In this document: positions 13,371-24,491 of the stretch, piece by piece
How positions within the stretch are numbered: the first letter of the stretch is position 1
Layout of the letters: each line of letters opens with the position of its first letter
Notes under the pieces: model-generated
The model's input: the letters and a program-made list of their open reading frames with translations, nothing else
What the model was told of the DNA's origin: nothing
The model's database searches: none
Program-made: the position numbers and the translations under genes
DNA from: Zygnema cylindricum
Lineage: Eukaryota > Streptophyta > Zygnematophyceae > Zygnematales > Zygnemataceae
Assembly (NCBI GenBank): GCA_037447655.1
Contig: JBBHKE010001496.1
Location: 126,001 to 190,000, forward strand
DNA: 64,000 nucleotides
Direction of reading: 5' to 3'

Positions 13371-13771
13371 ACTGAGCGCTCAGTGGGGGGGGGGGGGGGG
13401 TTTTTGAAAAAAAAAAAAAAAAATTTCATATTCGATATATCATCGATACGATATATCGGCAATATATCGGCGATATATCGCGATAATTTGAAATTCGATA
13501 TATCGAAGCGATATATCGAATATCGGGTACATGAAATTCGATATATATCGAATATCGGCAATGGGTCCTCGATACCCAACACTAGCTATTAGAGTCAAGG
13601 ATTAAATAGCGTCAAAAAACAATTAGCGTTATTGATTCTAATTTAGTACCTGAGACGTGGCAGATTATGGTCCACGTACTTAAATAGCGTTATTAATTGT
13701 ATTTCAGGTTTTTTTTTTTTGAAAAAAGGGCACCGAATTGGCGTTATATACTCTAATAGCGATTGGCGGTG
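13110..13771. mobile_element. MITE family G, interrupted by hAT-like element F1
   Basis: TIRs CACCGCCAATCGCTATTAG on the left and CTAATAGCGATTGGCGGTG on the right, with TA at 13772-13773 and CA at the left border. The left TIR is split by the insertion at 13129-13584. No coding capacity. Confidence 0.75.
13129..13584. mobile_element. hAT-like non-autonomous element F1 with perfect 8-bp target duplication
   Basis: Ends TAGTGTTGGGTATCG and CGATACCCAACACTA. Perfect target duplication GCTATTAG at 13121-13128 and 13585-13592. The interior is rich in TATCGATA-type palindromes. At about 13330-13400 it carries a run of ~30 C, a perfect palindrome ACTGAGCGCTCAGT, and a run of ~18 G, potentially a very strong hairpin. 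Confidence 0.85.
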
Positions 13772-13826
13772 TACACCTTGTATCGCTACACCGCGAATCG
13801 TTATTAGTGTCAAAGTCAATAATTTG

Positions 13827-15265
13827 CAGTGTTGTGTATCGGCAAAAAACTTATCGCGATAACACCGATACCGATAGTTATCGTTATCGAACGGTCAGCT
13901 GTCCCGATATATTTGTACTTTCTGTACTTTCTGTCCGGAATGCTTTCTGTCCGGTAAACTGAACCGAAATTTACGTGAAATGTACGGCCTTTTACGGGAA
14001 ATGTACGGAATTTGACGAAAAAATACGTTGCACTTTGTAGTAATTTTTGGGCGGTTAACTGTACATAAATTTGACGAAAATGTATGGAATTGTACCGATA
14101 AACTGATTATCATGAAACGGTAAAAAGACGGCGGACACAAAGTACAACGGATGCAGAATAACATTATGCGCGCAGCTAGAATCGAACGGACGAAATTCAA
14201 TGATTAAATAAGAGCGGACGGTCAGCGTGAGCGCCGACATCTCAGAATGGCTTTTTTGGCGGCTTTGGCCAAAAAAGTCGACGGATTGACACGTGGCAGG
14301 TTTTTAGTGGATCTCAAAAAAGTAGGGGACAAAGCCACGACGTCGGATGTGGAAGGTACATCACTTTAACTGGAGCCGTACTAAAGCCGTACATATATTA
14401 TGCCGGCTGCTGTCGGGGGAATAAGACGTACATATGAATGTATTGGCCGTACATTTATCTGTACGGTCTGTACAGTTATCGCCGATAGTTATCGTTATCG
14501 GCATTATCGCCGATAAGTAGCTGATATTATCGGCTACTTATCGGCGATAAGACCGATAGCGATATATTGTACCAATATATCGATTATCGGGTCTCCGAAA
14601 AATGGCCCATATCGGTATCGGAAAATCCTTACCGATACACAACACTACACCGCGAATCGTAATAAGAGTAAATTACTCTAATTCGGTCGCTCGAAATTTC
14701 GACTCTATCATATCAAATAGAGTAATCGATTCTATTTTTTTCATTATTCTTATTTAGGTGAGGTTTAATTAGCGTAAAAAATTATAATATACGTAACTTT
14801 TAAATAGTGTGGAGTACGGACGACGTCTGACCGTGCAAAATTGTACTTTTATTAGTAAAAAGGTACAAATAATGATTTAATAGAATCGCGCTCGCACGTG
14901 AAATCGCACTAAACAAAAAAATGAATCACATCGAAAAAAAGCCTTTCGCATAACTCTCGTCCGTCGACAGCATCGTCCGTCAGTGTGAACATTAACTGAC
15001 ATTCAATACGACAAATATTATTAGCGTCATAATGACGTCAATATACCGGACTGACACATTTTGTACGTCTACGTAATTTAGTGTTCATAATTATCGCGCA
15101 CATAATTATCGCCGACATAACCCAACATAGAATAACTAAATAAATTAGAGTAAACTTCATAGTTGAAAAAGCTGTGACACATAAATTAGCGTCAATTACT
15201 TTAATTGTTTTTTTTGGGTTTTTGTACTCTAATTTTTTCATACTCTAATTACGATTCGCGGTGTA
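13827..15265. mobile_element. hAT-like family E copy E2, nested in D1
   Basis: Ends CAGTGTTGTGTATCGG and CCGATACACAACACTA. The flanking octamers ATAATTTG (13819-13826) and GTAATTTG (15266-15273) agree at 7/8. It is interrupted by B1 at its own terminal TA. Confidence 0.75.
14648..15263. mobile_element. MITE family B copy B1, innermost element of the nest
   Basis: TIRs CACCGCGAATCGTAATAAG and CTAATTACGATTCGCGGTG, with TA at 14646-14647 and 15264-15265. 616 bp; the interior (GTCGCTCGAAATTTCGACTC) matches B2 at 26453-27066. Non-coding. Confidence 0.8.
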
Positions 15266-16186
15266 GTAATTTGGGTTCTTGAAATTTTGATTTTTTTTTT
15301 CAAATAGGATACATGATTTTAATTTTTCCTTGACGTTAATTAAGGTACCGTACAAAATAGCGTAAAGGCCGAAGGTACAATAAAATATAAATAGTGTGGT
15401 GTACGGTCGATGTCAGACCGTACATAAATGTACCTTTTCAAGTGAAAGTTTACAAAAAATAAATTAAATTAGAGGCGCACGCATAGGAACGTGCGCTCAA
15501 AAATACGGGATTAGTCTGACACGTAAATTAGTATGGCATGTACGAATGTTTTAAATTCGCGACGGCGTACGATTTCTAATAATTTGTACGAATACATATA
15601 CTAATGTATATAATCGTACGGCGAATATTCCATTTTTGCTGTTCCCAAATTAACATTAACGCCGAAATTAGAATACACCTATTTTTTTGAAAAATTTCAA
15701 ATTCTTAATTAGCATCAATTACGGTAAATTTTCTTCAACACTATTTAAACTTTGACACTAATAACGATTCGCGGTGTACTGTAACTAGGGTTAATGTTTT
15801 TTACGCCACTTAAAACATCTTTTCTCCGTATACATTTGTCAGATTTTAGATCTGACGGTTGAGATTGAAAGTTATGATTCTCTGCTTCCGATTGGCGGTC
15901 TCAAATTGAAATTCGGACGAGTGTGTACGGAGAAAATATGTTTAAAGAGACGAAAAAAACATTAACCCTAATAGCGATTCACGATGTACTGTTTAGTACT
16001 GTACTGCATTGTAAATCTCATTCCGTACGGTCCTGCGTACAATCCACGCAGCGAAACGTCACGCCTACGTCACCGAATCCGCCGTCACGAAAAACAAAAT
16101 GTCACGTCACGTCGCATTCTTATTTTTGGCAGTTTCCCCTCCCCCCCCCCCTCGCCTCCTTTTCGAAAGCGACGCTGTCTCCCCCC

Positions 16187-19100
16187 ATGGCCTCTCCTCC
16201 CAAGCCGTCCGTACGGCCGGAAAACGACAACGAAAAGGACGCCTCCTCCTCCTCCCCCCCCCGAGGATCCTCCGGGGGAGATATCTCCGAGAGGCTCCAG
16301 GACTGGCTGGATGGACGTTCTGACAGCTGGCACTTGGAGAGGAGGGAAGCCATGGAAGCCTCGTCAGCCGGACGCTCATCCGTACAATCGTCCGTACAAT
16401 CGTCTGTACGGTATTCCGTACGGAATTTGGGAGGAGATGCCTTGCGGAGGTCCTTGCGTGGGAGCTCTACGGGGAGGGAGAGAGGGGAGGGAGGGGAGGG
16501 AAGGGAAGGAGGGGAGGGAGGGGAGAGAGGGGAGGGAAGGGAGGGAAGGGAGGGAAGGGAGGGGAGGGAAGGAGGGGAGGGGAGGGAGGGAAGGGAAGGA
16601 GGGGAGGGAGGGGAAAGAGGGGAGAGAGGGGAGAGAGGGGAGAGAAGGGAGGGATGGGAGGGAGAGGAGGAGGGAGAGGGAGAGGGAGAGGAGGAGGAGC
16701 GACAGAGAAGGAGAGGGGAGAGCATGGATTTGTTGAAGGACACTCTCCTCCAGTTTTTAATCTCCGTCAGTCCGCACGTGCCGCCGCTGCCCACCCAGGT
16801 GACGTCAGCATTTTTTGTCGTTTTGTGTATTTGTCGTTTTCTGATTTGTAGTTTTGTGGGTTTTTCCGGTTTCACGATTTGGGTATGGAGAGATGAGGGG
16901 AGGGAGGAGGAGGGGGGGGAGGGGGGGGGGAGGGGGGGGAGGAAGAGGAGGGGGGGCGGAGGAGGAGGGGGGGCGGAGGAGGAGGAGAAGGGGGGGGAGG
17001 AGGGAGGGAGGGAGGAGGGGAGGGAGTGGAAGGAGGAGGGGGAAGGGAGGGAGTTGGATGGGGAGAGAGGGAGGGTGGAGAAGGGGATGAAGGAGGGAGG
17101 AGGGAGGGAGGGAAAAAAGGAGGGAGGGAGGGAGGGAGGGAGGGAAGGGAGAATGGAGGGAGGGGAGAAGGGAGGGAGGGGAGAAGGGAGGGAGGGGAGA
17201 AGGGAGGGAGGGGAGAAAGGAGGGAGGGGAGAAGGGAGGGAGGGGGGAAGGGAGGGAGGGGAGAAGGGAGAGAGGGAGGAAGGGGAGGGAAGGCAGGAAG
17301 AGAGGGGCAGAGTGGAAAGGGGACGGAGAGAGGGGGTATGGGAGTGAGAGAGTGTGGGAGAGGGTGAGAGAGGTAGAAAGGGTGAGAGAGCGAGAGTGGT
17401 AAGGGGAGAGTGGGAGGGAAATTTGGGGTTCAGTTTTTTTTTTTTTTAGTTTTTTAACCCCATTTTTAATACATTTCCTTTATGGGTCATTTTCTCCTTT
17501 GAGGAATATATCTCTTTTATCCACACTAATTCCGGTATTTCTAATGTACGGAAAAAAAGTTTTGAAATATCACATTTATTTTTACATAACTAATAATAAT
17601 AAAAAAAAAATAGCAAAAAAAACCAAACGAAAAAAATTGCTTAAATTATTTTTTCCTGGAAAACTATGATATTGTTTAATTTTTTAATATGTGAAATCGA
17701 TAAATTTGTGGTTTGGGGAAATTTCAGGATGGGTGCACATTCTTAAATTTTTGATCATAATTAAGTAAAATTTTGTACGAAAAAAGTACGAAAATTGAAA
17801 ACATCTGGTTGGTATGCGCAATAAAGCTTTTTTTTTTATTATTTATTTATTTATTTTACTTTTTGTTAACGGGAAATTCACATTTTTGGGATATATGTCT
17901 CCCAGTTTTTTAATTTTATTTAAAAAAAACATTTTTTTTTAAAAAGTTTGTTATTTGAAAATAAAAACGACGAATCAAAGCATTTTTTTTGTGTACGCCA
18001 ATAAAAAACATTAAAAGTTAATGAAAAATAACGCATTTAATACTAAAAATTAACAACATTATCAAAAAATAATAAAGATTAATAAGATAAATGAAAAATA
18101 ATAAAAATTCAACAAATAAGTAAAAATCCGTTAAAATTTTTCCAAATTGGGTGATCTGACATTTGAAGTCATTTCTGTTTTGTGGGTTTTTTATTACATT
18201 GTTTTATTTCCAATGAGACATTTGTCACGTTTTTTTAAATTGTATACTATATATTTAAATTTAGTGACAGCTGTCACATTTTAAGGTGTTTTTAATACCC
18301 CTTTAAGGTTTAAGCGTGACAGGTTGTCACGTTTCAAGATTCTATTTCTTAACTATTTTATTGTGTGACAGATTGTCACATTTAAGATGTTAAGTCTTTT
18401 TTTACTGATATAAAAAAGACTGTTTTTTTTACTTTTTCTTCTTGTGACATGTTGTCACGCTTCAAGATGTTTCTATTTTCACCCTTTTTTTTTTGTGACA
18501 CACTTACTTCGTATGCTCTGCTTTTTTTTTTACTGTTTGTTGTTTTTTTACTGATTTTTGTGACAACTTGTCACGTGTCAAGACGTTTCTTTGTTTAACC
18601 CTTTTTTTTTTGTGACGCTGTCACATTGTAAGCTGTTTTTTTTTAAATTAATCTTTAAACTTTTTTTTTTTTTACTGATTTTTTGTGACAGGTTGTCACG
18701 TTTCAAGACGTGAGTTGTACTTTGGAGGCCGAAACTCGTCCGACTGGATTCACCAATTTTGCCACTGCGGTAATTTTTTTATTTATTTTTTATTATTTTA
18801 TTTTAGTTTTATTTATTTATTTTCATTTTTAGTTTAGATATTTTTTTGTTATTGTTATTGTTAGTTTTATTATTTATATTATTATTATTGTTATTGTTGG
18901 TTTTATTTTTTATATTGTTATTGTTATTATTTTTATTGTTATTGATTCATTATTTTTTTGATTGCGTTTTTGTTATTTTTGTTATTATTATTATTATTAC
19001 TATTGCTATTATTTATGTTTTATACGCTTTTATTCACGTTTTAAATATTATATATATATTTAATTGGTGTTTCCGTTTCGCCCAATTTTGATGTTTAAAA

Positions 19101-20584
19101 GTGATAAATTTTCAATTCCTTCAAAAAAAAAAAAAGGAAAATCCTTTCAATAAAGTAGAAATACTTGTTTCCATTTTTTTTTTTTTTTGTTAAGATCTCG
19201 GTATATTAAACTTTTTTTTTTTTCTAGTTTCAAACTCTTTTTTTTGCAATAATTTTGTTGGATTTTTTTTTTTTTTTTTTTTTCCTTTTCTTTTTTTTTT
19301 TGAAATTAATAATATCCTTTTTTTTTCTTTTTTTTTTTGATCCTCCAGGGCGTGGCTTTAGTGAAATCAATTTTTCAAAAACCAAAAATCAACAAAGTTG
19401 AGATTTTGAAAAATATTACAGGGTGAGTTTCCCCTTTTATTTTTTTCTTTCTTTTTTCTAAAATACCATTTTAAATTCACCATAAGTCATAATGTTTTTT
19501 TTTAAATTGAAAAAGCTTCTTTTGGAGTTGAACCGTTCCTTCCCTTCTTTTTCCTTTTTGTTTTTTTTTCCATTTTTTTTTTTTTTTTTTTTTTAATTTC
19601 GTTAAGGGCCAGCCACGTTTGCCTGGGCTTTTTTACCAGCCACTTTTTTGTTCAAAGAATTTTTTTCCCCTCTTTTTTTTTTTTTTTCACCTTTTTTTTT
19701 TTTTTTTTTCTATGAATGTTTCCGGAAAAAACTTACACTTTTTAAGGGAATTAGTTGTCTTTTTGAAAAAAGTTTAGGATGTGGCAAATTCACACTAAAT
19801 AAAGTGTCTTCAGGAGACGAGTCAAAAAAACCTTTAAAACCCGAAATAATAAAAAAATTTAAGAAAAAATTAACGTTTCTTAAGAAATTAATATATTTTT
19901 GTGAAATAACTAACAAAAGTTGAAAAACTAACAAAAATTTCAAATTCTTCGAAATTTAGCTTTTTCTTTTTGACAATTATTTTTAGGATGTGGGAAATCC
20001 ACACTACATAAAATGGCTTCGGGTTGAGTCAACTTTCTGAAAAAATCTTAATTTTATAACTTTTTTTTTCCGAAAAAAGCAAAGTTTCAGAAATTAATAT
20101 GTTTTTAGGAAAAAACTAACAAAAGTAATTCGAAAAAATCTAACTTTTGTCTTTTTTACAATTTTTTTTAGGATGTGGGAAATCCACACTACATAAGCTG
20201 GCTTCGGGACGGGTCAAACCTTCGACCGGTTCCGTCTTCTACAACAGAATTCCGTCAAACAAAGTCAACGTCCGTAAAATCGCGGGCGTCGGTTTCCAAA
20301 CCGACAAACATTTAAGTTTTTTGACCGTAAAAGAAACTCTCCAATATTCCCGCGATTTTACAAACATTTTAGACATAAAATCGATCGAAAAAAACCCGAA
20401 ACTTCAAGAAATTTTCGAAAAAGTGGCGATGGATGGAGAGGATCCGATGCTCGAAAGTCGAATTTTAATGTTGGGATTAAAAAAATGTGAAAATATTTTA
20501 GTGGGAGACCCATTTTTAAATACAATTACACCCGATGAGAGACATCGGCTGACATCAGCGGAACTTATGGTGGGAGCCTATGGA
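16187..20584 (+). CDS. PDR/ABCG-type ABC transporter, N-terminal exons (partial gene)
   Basis: Half of the first nucleotide-binding domain of a pleiotropic-drug-resistance type ABCG exporter (plasma-membrane ATP-driven transport). Inferred exons: 16187-16798 (ATG in CCCCCCATGG; 204 codons, phase 0 donor GTGACG); 18692-18769 (VVTFQDVSCTLEAETRPTG; acceptor TGACAG); 19349-19422 (ending KINKVEILKNIT); 20172-20584 (GCGKSTLHKLASGRVKPSTG, then HLSFLTVKETLQYSRDFTN, ending LTSAELMVGAYG). These match PDR order: VRFENLSV, ILKDVSG, Walker A, the TVRETL block, the signature region. Exons 1-2-3 join in frame. Exon 3 ends phase 2 while exon 4 needs one preceding base, so a short exon carrying the KPG..TL.LGPPG part of Walker A is missing or unseen. 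The ABC signature is degenerate (TITPDERHRLT where SGGQ is usual). Exon 1 holds a long Gly/Glu/Arg stretch coded by GGGA repeats. Downstream exons were not found before the PAN-like gene, so the gene is truncated here or has a long intron. Confidence 0.7.
16480..17410. repeat. GGGA/GGAGG low-complexity tract partly inside ABCG exon 1
   Basis: Purine-rich simple sequence. The part up to about 16700 lies in the putative first exon and encodes repetitive Gly-Glu-Arg; from 16900 on it is intronic. The 474-aa open frame running to 17347 is mostly this tract read through past the splice donor at 16799. Confidence 0.8.
17410..18210. other. ABCG intron, AT-rich, no further feature
   Basis: T/A-rich intronic sequence between the first two inferred ABCG exons. 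No other gene or element recognised. Confidence 0.5.
18215..18691 (+). repeat. Reiterated splice-acceptor/exon-head unit upstream of ABCG exon 2
   Basis: Seven or eight diverged copies of T-tract + TGTGACAGGTTGTCACGTTTC + AAGA, at about 18262, 18314, 18363, 18442, 18494 (partial), 18559 and 18611, with a weak one near 18215. The real exon start at 18692 lies in the last copy. The unit centre is the inverted repeat GTGACA..TGTCAC. Confidence 0.8.
19730..20171 (+). repeat. Two decayed copies of the ABCG Walker A exon head
   Basis: TTTAGGATGTGGCAAATTC at about 19775 and TTTTAGGATGTGGGAAATCC at about 19981 repeat the acceptor and first ~40 nt of the exon at 20172, including the Walker A codons. 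The first reads CGKFTLNK and the second runs into a stop soon afterwards (GGTTGA). Between them A-rich intron sequence also repeats (GAAATTAATATgTTTTT), so the unit is about 190-205 bp. Confidence 0.8.
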
Positions 20585-20880
20585 GTGAGTATTCTCTTTC
20601 TGTGTCTCTCTCCCTCTCTCTCTTGCTCTCCCTCTCTCTCTCCCTCTCGCTCTCGCCGTTGCTCTCCCTCTCGCTCTTGCTCTCGCTCTCCCTCTCGCTC
20701 TCCCTCTCCCTTGCCCTCTCCCTCTCCCTCTTCCTCTCCCTCTCCCTCTCCCTCTCCCTCTCCCTCTCCCTCTCCCTCTCCCCCCCCCTCTCCCCCTCCC
20801 TCGCCCTCTGCCTCTCCCTCTCCCTCTCCCTCTGCCTCTGCCTCTCCCTCTCCCTCCCCCTCCCCTTCTCCCCCTTTCTG
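20585..20880. repeat. (CCCTCT)n microsatellite directly after an ABCG splice donor
   Basis: Pyrimidine hexamer repeats immediately after the GTGAGT donor; long open frames on both strands here are artefacts of the repeat. Confidence 0.9.
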
Positions 20881-21062
20881 CTTCTCTCTATACAAAACCA
20901 ATTTAAGATAGAAGGTTTAAAGTCTAAGAATTAAAATTAAAGATTTAATGTTTAAGATTGAAGCTTTAAGATTAAACTTTTAAGGGTTACGATCGACGAT
21001 AGAAGATTTGAAATTTAATAAAATTTTAAAATTAAATATTTAAGATTGAACGATGTAAAGAT

Positions 21063-21072
21063 NNNNNNNNNN
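21063..21072. other. Assembly gap (10 N)
   Basis: Ten undetermined bases, followed by another (CCCTCT)n tract to about 21250. The gap probably reflects a collapsed microsatellite of unknown true length. Confidence 0.95.
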
Positions 21073-21689
21073 CTTCCTCTCCCTCTCCCTCTCCCTCTCC
21101 CTCTTGCTCTCCCTCTCCCTCTCCCTCTCCCTCTCCCTCTCCCTCTCGCTCTCCCTCTCCCTCTCCCTCTCGCTCTCCCTCTCCCTCTCCCTCTCGCTCT
21201 CCCTCTCTCTCTCCCTCTCGCTCTCCCTCTCCCTTACTCTCTCGCTCTCCTACTCCATAATTTTCTTTGCTTCTTACTCGAAAGGTGTGAATGGAGGGGC
21301 ATCCATTTTACTTAACCACATAATTTATTTAAATAATTTAAATATTCATAACTGTAATGTGGGAAAGAAAGTATCAACAATAAAGGTATATGTTATAAGA
21401 CATGCCATTTTAAGTCCTTGATATGTTCACATCATGAAAAGAAACTCATATAAATTATTAAGTATTAGTTTTTTCCATGGATCATATATTTTTCTCCATA
21501 GATCATACATTTTTCTTGGAAAACAAAAACTCTAGAAGTAGAGATATAAAATCGATTATTTTTCCAGTTTAGAAGAAATTCAGAAGAAATACACAGATAT
21601 TTTTGGTCTAAATTAGCTTCCCTTACAACTATCGTTAACCGTCCGTACACACAAAAAAGAGTGTGAGCTACACACTTTCAAAATTTCTA

Positions 21690-21895
21690 TTCGTAGGAGC
21701 AACCGTACGATATGTTACGCACCGTCCGCGCAACCGTACGATATGTTTACACAGATCGTCGGAGCAAAAGTACGATATGCTACACACACCGTCAGAGTGC
21801 AACCGTACGATATGTTACCCACATCGTCGGAACTGCCGTACAATATGTCACACAAAATTGTCCGTGCATCCGTACGATATGCTCCACAAAGTGGC
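21690..21895. repeat. Minisatellite, ~37-bp unit with CCGTACGATATG
   Basis: About six copies of GCAACCGTACGATATGTTAC followed by a variable ACACCGTCGGA spacer. Open frames on both strands are by-products. Confidence 0.8.
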
Positions 21896-21969
21896 CTCGG
21901 CCTCGACAAGAGTCTAAACAGTGGATACATAATTATATACATCCTCATTTTTAATACCGGTGACAACTA

Positions 21970-22183
21970 CACCGTGAATCGCTATTAGTGTTAATGGTTT
22001 TTTAGCCGCTTTAAACATCTTTTCTCTGTACACGTGTCCAATTTATGATTGGAGACCAGCAGTCGAAAGGTGAGAACCTCGTCTTTCAATCGGAACCGTC
22101 GGATTTTCAATCCGACATGTGTGCACAGAGAAAAGATGTTTTAAGCGGCTAAAAACGATTAACACTATAAGCGATTCACGGTG
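21970..22183. mobile_element. MITE family A copy A3 (214 bp, nearly palindromic)
   Basis: TIRs CACCGTGAATCGCTATTAGT and TATAAGCGATTCACGGTG, extended inward to AAACATCTTTTCTCTGTAC, and TA on both sides (21968-21969, 22184-22185). Compact and undisturbed, so it serves as the reference copy. Confidence 0.85.
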
Positions 22184-22417
22184 TACTGTACTGTACCCGC
22201 TGACTTCACTACCTCACTACCGCCAAAAATATAACATAAATGCCCAATTTAGTGTGTCTGGACACAAAAACAATAGTGGGGGTTCATAATAGTGGGGATT
22301 TACAATTGTGGGAATTAACAATGGAAGCATTAACTATGTGGTGACAACAAATTCTGAAAGTAATGGAATATGACACTAGAAATGGTGAGAAGTTTGTAAA
22401 ATGACACCGCAAATATT

Positions 22418-24491
22418 CTATAACTTGCACCTCACGAAGAGATCCACTCCTTCGGAAATATCCGGCGTATATCCCATGAGCTTGCTGACGAACTGACACT
22501 TGGCGTCGTCGGAGAGGGGCAACACTTTGGCGTCCTCCCAAACGGCCGCAATGCAACGGTCAGAATTGGCCGTACACGATTCCGCACATCCCGCCGCGTC
22601 GCCCGCAAAAAACGCCTCCCATACGCCTATCGGGAGGGTGCTTTTGTGGAGTTCGTATCCCGCCACCACGGCGCCGCAGCCCGCTGCAAAATAGGACGAA
22701 ATCGCCACCGTTCATTTAAGTGCATGCAAAATAGCAGATCTGGATGTAAACTGCGCGCCGCGCATATTCCGCTTCAATGAACAATTCATTAGCCGACTGC
22801 TTGTTCGTTCGTTGACGTGGCGAACTTCTAAGACTTCTAAACAAGTGCGTATCAAATGAAAAAACCGCGTATGACTAAGTGTTTGAACACGCACTTTTAT
22901 ACAAAATACGCACTTTTTTTTTTTTGACAAAGCATTTTATTGCACTACATTGTAAAATCAGGAACAGCCCCCTATACAAAAAAGTGAAAAACCCTAAGCC
23001 AGAGTTTGCAAGTGCTAGGAAGGACTTACTGTCGCACGGCGTGTAGAGGTCGACGCCAGCTGGCATGCCTGGCACAAAGCCTAGGAGCTCACTGACGAAA
23101 TGACACTTGGCGTCGTCGACGTACGGCAGCACTTTAATCTTGCCAAATGACGGCGGCGCAGCGGTACGCATTCGCAGCGCAGGACTCGGCGCAGGCGGCG
23201 GCGCTGTCGGCAAAGAACGACTCCCATTGGCCGACAGGGAATGTGTTGCTTTGCTTCTCCCATCCGGCGACTTCCCTACTGCATGCGGCTGCACATACGG
23301 ACAAAACGAAAGGGTCAGACACGTGGAACAAAGCGCATGAAGGAACTATTTTCGTACTGTGCGTTATCGTACTGTGTGTACTTAAAATCGTATAATAATT
23401 GGCCCTTTATAGTGTGGGTTAATAGTGGCTATCCGAAAGTGGGAGTTTTCTGGGGAATTCGATGCATAAATCTGGGAATTGATGCATACAGATGAACTAC
23501 CTCGATGGAGATACTAAAGAATAATGCTTCAGAGTTTCTAATTTGGGAAAAAGGGATTTTGACGGAAACTGCGAAGACCGTGAAAAAAGAAGATGTTTGA
23601 GTCCCAACTATTGGAGATAAAACAATTGGAGTCATGGTTATTGTAGTCAATTTGATTATTCCATGGACAGTGGTAAAAAATCATAAAAAACCCTAAAAAA
23701 CCCTAAAACCCTCATTAACTAAAATGTTATGCCTCCTAAAATGAATGTCAAAATTGTACCACTCTAGAACCTGCCTTAATTTTCAATGGGACACGCCAAT
23801 GTGACATTTGAAACACCTACATTTAAATTCACACCTTGGACAAAGGACACCAAAAGGTCCATATTTCCGTAATAACTTTCAGTATGCACAAATATTTACT
23901 CCTTCGATGACATTGACATTGACATTGAAACGTGACGTTTAAAGTATTACAAAATTTTATTTTTTTTGGTTTTTATGTATTGCAACAATTTCGACATATC
24001 AATGGAGGCTGATAATTTCAAAATTTGGAGATTTGCAAACTCATTATGAATGGTTATCCAATTTCCAGCATTGGTGTTGACATAGGAAGCTTTGAGTTCA
24101 TTTTAAATCAAAAAATCATTTAAATCAAAATTTTAAACCAATAAAAACAAAAAAAGTAACTTCAATTAATTGACAAATCATTCTAAATGGGTGACATTTA
24201 ACTCAACATTGATTCCACTTTTGAGACATACACCAACTATTTACTTTTTATCATCTTCTCATCGCCAATTTTGGAAACAATGTCAACAAACAAAAGAAGT
24301 TAAAAAATATTCTTCCCCGTACTTAAGTCCGTACTGAAAGTCGAGCCTGGAGCCGCCTCGGAATTCACATCCACCGATGCTGCAAGCAAATTGCCCGTCG
24401 ACAGCTGGCGAGGTCTCAATGACAGGCAGGAGCCCAGGAAGACGAAAAGGAGAGCGAAGGTGAGAGAGATGGAAGACGCTATGGAAGCCAT
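22418..24491 (-). CDS. Secreted protein with two tandem Cys-rich PAN/Apple-like exons
   Basis: Three-exon minus-strand gene. Exon 1 (24491 down to about 24323): ATG in GGCCATGGCT and a clear signal peptide (ASSISLTFALLFVFLGSCLS). Exon 2 (23288-23039) and exon 3 (22683-22418, ending TAG) are paralogous modules. Both have acceptors ending GCAG, phase 1 at both sides (exon 3 ends at the stop), and the pattern C...W/Y-E...P.G.WE.FFA..AA.CAESC.AN..RC.A..W....KVLP..DDAKC.FVS.L.G. This Cys spacing and CAESC motif resemble PAN/Apple modules, which bind protein or carbohydrate; the assignment is tentative. Exon 2 lacks two bases after the codons for AAVIWQD (near 23133) relative to exon 3. This shifts the frame, so the present sequence is either a sequencing error or a damaged copy. 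Expected location: extracellular or vacuolar. Confidence 0.68.
23650..24290. other. First intron of the PAN-like gene, no further feature
   Basis: AT-rich sequence between signal-peptide exon and first module. An ATTGACATTGACATTGA triplet repeat lies near 23909. No other feature recognised. Confidence 0.4.

Larger units (their letters stand above)
13789..15776. mobile_element. MITE family D copy D1, nested in A2 and itself interrupted
   Basis: Left TIR CACCGCGAATCGTTATTAGT and right TIR CACTAATAACGATTCGCGGTG, with TA on both sides (13787-13788, 15777-15778). The interior from 15266 (AATTTGGGTTCTTGAAATTT) matches the intact family D copy at 36875-37414. D1 is split by E2. Confidence 0.75.
13774..15986. 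mobile_element. MITE family A copy A2, outer shell of a four-level nest
   Basis: Left end CACCTTGTATCGC at 13774 and right end ATAGCGATTCACGATG at 15986, each next to TA. The family A body (CGCCACTTAAAACATCTTTT) resumes at about 15809, after the inner elements. Excising D1 with one TA restores a normal family A sequence. Confidence 0.7.

Noticed and set aside
13235-13592. Protein frames of 109-115 residues with Pro or Gly runs
   Set aside because: They lie wholly in hAT-like F1 and translate the C and G homopolymers.
16799-17347. 474-residue Gly/Glu/Arg-rich protein beyond the ABCG exon 1 donor
   Set aside because: Simple GGGA repeat; the supported exon ends at a GTGACG donor at 16799, and exon 2 continues the ABCG homology.
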